Origin: Oscillospiraceae bacterium
Lineage (GTDB): Bacteria > Bacillota > Clostridia > Oscillospirales > Oscillospiraceae
Length of the DNA stretch: 6,976 nucleotides
Reading direction: 5' to 3'
Assembly (NCBI GenBank): GCA_020025345.1
Contig: JAHHSH010000077.1
Location: 1-6,976 of the forward strand
Position 1 is the first letter of the stretch, and every line of letters starts with the position of its first letter. The notes beneath the pieces were generated by a model that was not told the origin of the DNA, searched no databases, and saw only the letters and a list, made by a program, of their open reading frames with translations. Position numbers and translations under genes: made by a program. Shown here one piece after another: positions 6,800 to 6,976 of this stretch.

Positions 6800-6976
6800 T
6801 CACTCGTTCTCATCGTCTTTCTTTTTGCGCTTGGCAGCAATGAGGAACCAGATTCCGCCTGCCAGCACCGCCACGCCGCCGATGGTTCCCCAGAAGAGAG
6901 GTTTATTGGCGTACCAGCGAACAAAGATATTCGTAGAAACCGTGACCCGATCGTTGAAAACGTAGAGGTCGCCCGT
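6800..6976 (-). CDS. C-terminal end of a membrane protein (partial, 5' part outside the window)
   Basis: The frame enters at the right edge and runs 58 codons to TGA at 6800-6802. It reads about 27 mostly polar and aromatic residues (including NDRVTVSTNIFVRWYANK), then one hydrophobic helix of about 20 residues (FWGTIGGVAVLAGGIWFLIA), then a charged tail KRKKKDDENE. By the positive-inside rule the tail is cytoplasmic and the preceding part extracellular, the layout of a type I membrane protein. The bulk of the protein is missing, so its family cannot be read. A C-terminally anchored surface protein, for example a von Willebrand A-type protein of the kind found near some clostridial T7SS loci, is a guess. 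It is on the same strand as the T7SS operon but separated from it by about 170 bases and two hairpins. Confidence 0.75.
   Translation of the reverse strand, partial: TGDLYVFNDRVTVSTNIFVRWYANKPLFWGTIGGVAVLAGGIWFLIAAKRKKKDDENE

Noticed and set aside
1..6976. tRNA, rRNA, CRISPR array or insertion sequence
   Set aside because: No direct-repeat arrays, cloverleaf-like sequences, transposase frames or terminal inverted repeats were seen; coding sequence fills almost all of the window.

Overview
The window carries five genes, all on the minus strand, so the biological order runs from the right end to the left. It is most of the core of a Firmicutes-type type VII secretion system (T7SSb, the Ess/Yuk family). 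The key evidence is a near-complete EssC motor ATPase (two N-terminal FHA-like domains, two membrane helices, three FtsK/SpoIIIE-type ATPase modules) directly preceded by a small ubiquitin-like EsaB/YukD protein. Strong AGGAGG-type ribosome binding sites, balanced to slightly GC-rich coding sequence and the gene content suggest a low-to-mid-GC Firmicute. An anaerobic gut-type Clostridium relative (Lachnospiraceae or Oscillospiraceae) is the best guess, but the sequence alone does not fix the taxon.

Layout in transcription order: (1) 6976-6800, the last 58 residues of a membrane protein with one C-terminal transmembrane helix and a Lys/Arg-rich tail. (2) 6799-6631, an intergenic region of about 170 bases with a perfect 17-bp inverted repeat (6721-6758) and a second smaller hairpin (6680-6695). 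(3) 6630-5728, a 300-residue protein with an N-terminal globular region and a C-terminal FHA domain. (4) 5713-4655, a MinD/ParA-like ATPase with an N-terminal receiver-like domain. (5) 4641-4387, EsaB/YukD. (6) 4375 to the left edge, EssC, cut off after 1458 codons and probably lacking only the end of its third ATPase domain.

The four genes from the FHA protein to EssC form one tight operon. Gaps are 11-14 bases, and at each of the three junctions the stop codon of one gene overlaps the Shine-Dalgarno sequence of the next, which suggests translational coupling and coordinated expression. EssC should be the membrane motor that drives WXG100-type substrates across the membrane, and EsaB a small cytosolic accessory. 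The MinD-like ATPase and the FHA protein are not among the canonical Staphylococcus/Bacillus components (EsaA, EssA, EssB, EsxA), none of which is recognisable in this window. They may position or regulate the machine or replace a missing part. The most interesting points are this non-canonical partner set, the degenerate receiver and altered Walker A of the MinD-like protein, and a possible resemblance of the FHA protein's N-terminus to the EssB pseudokinase domain. The long plus-strand open frames are antisense shadows of essC and its neighbours.
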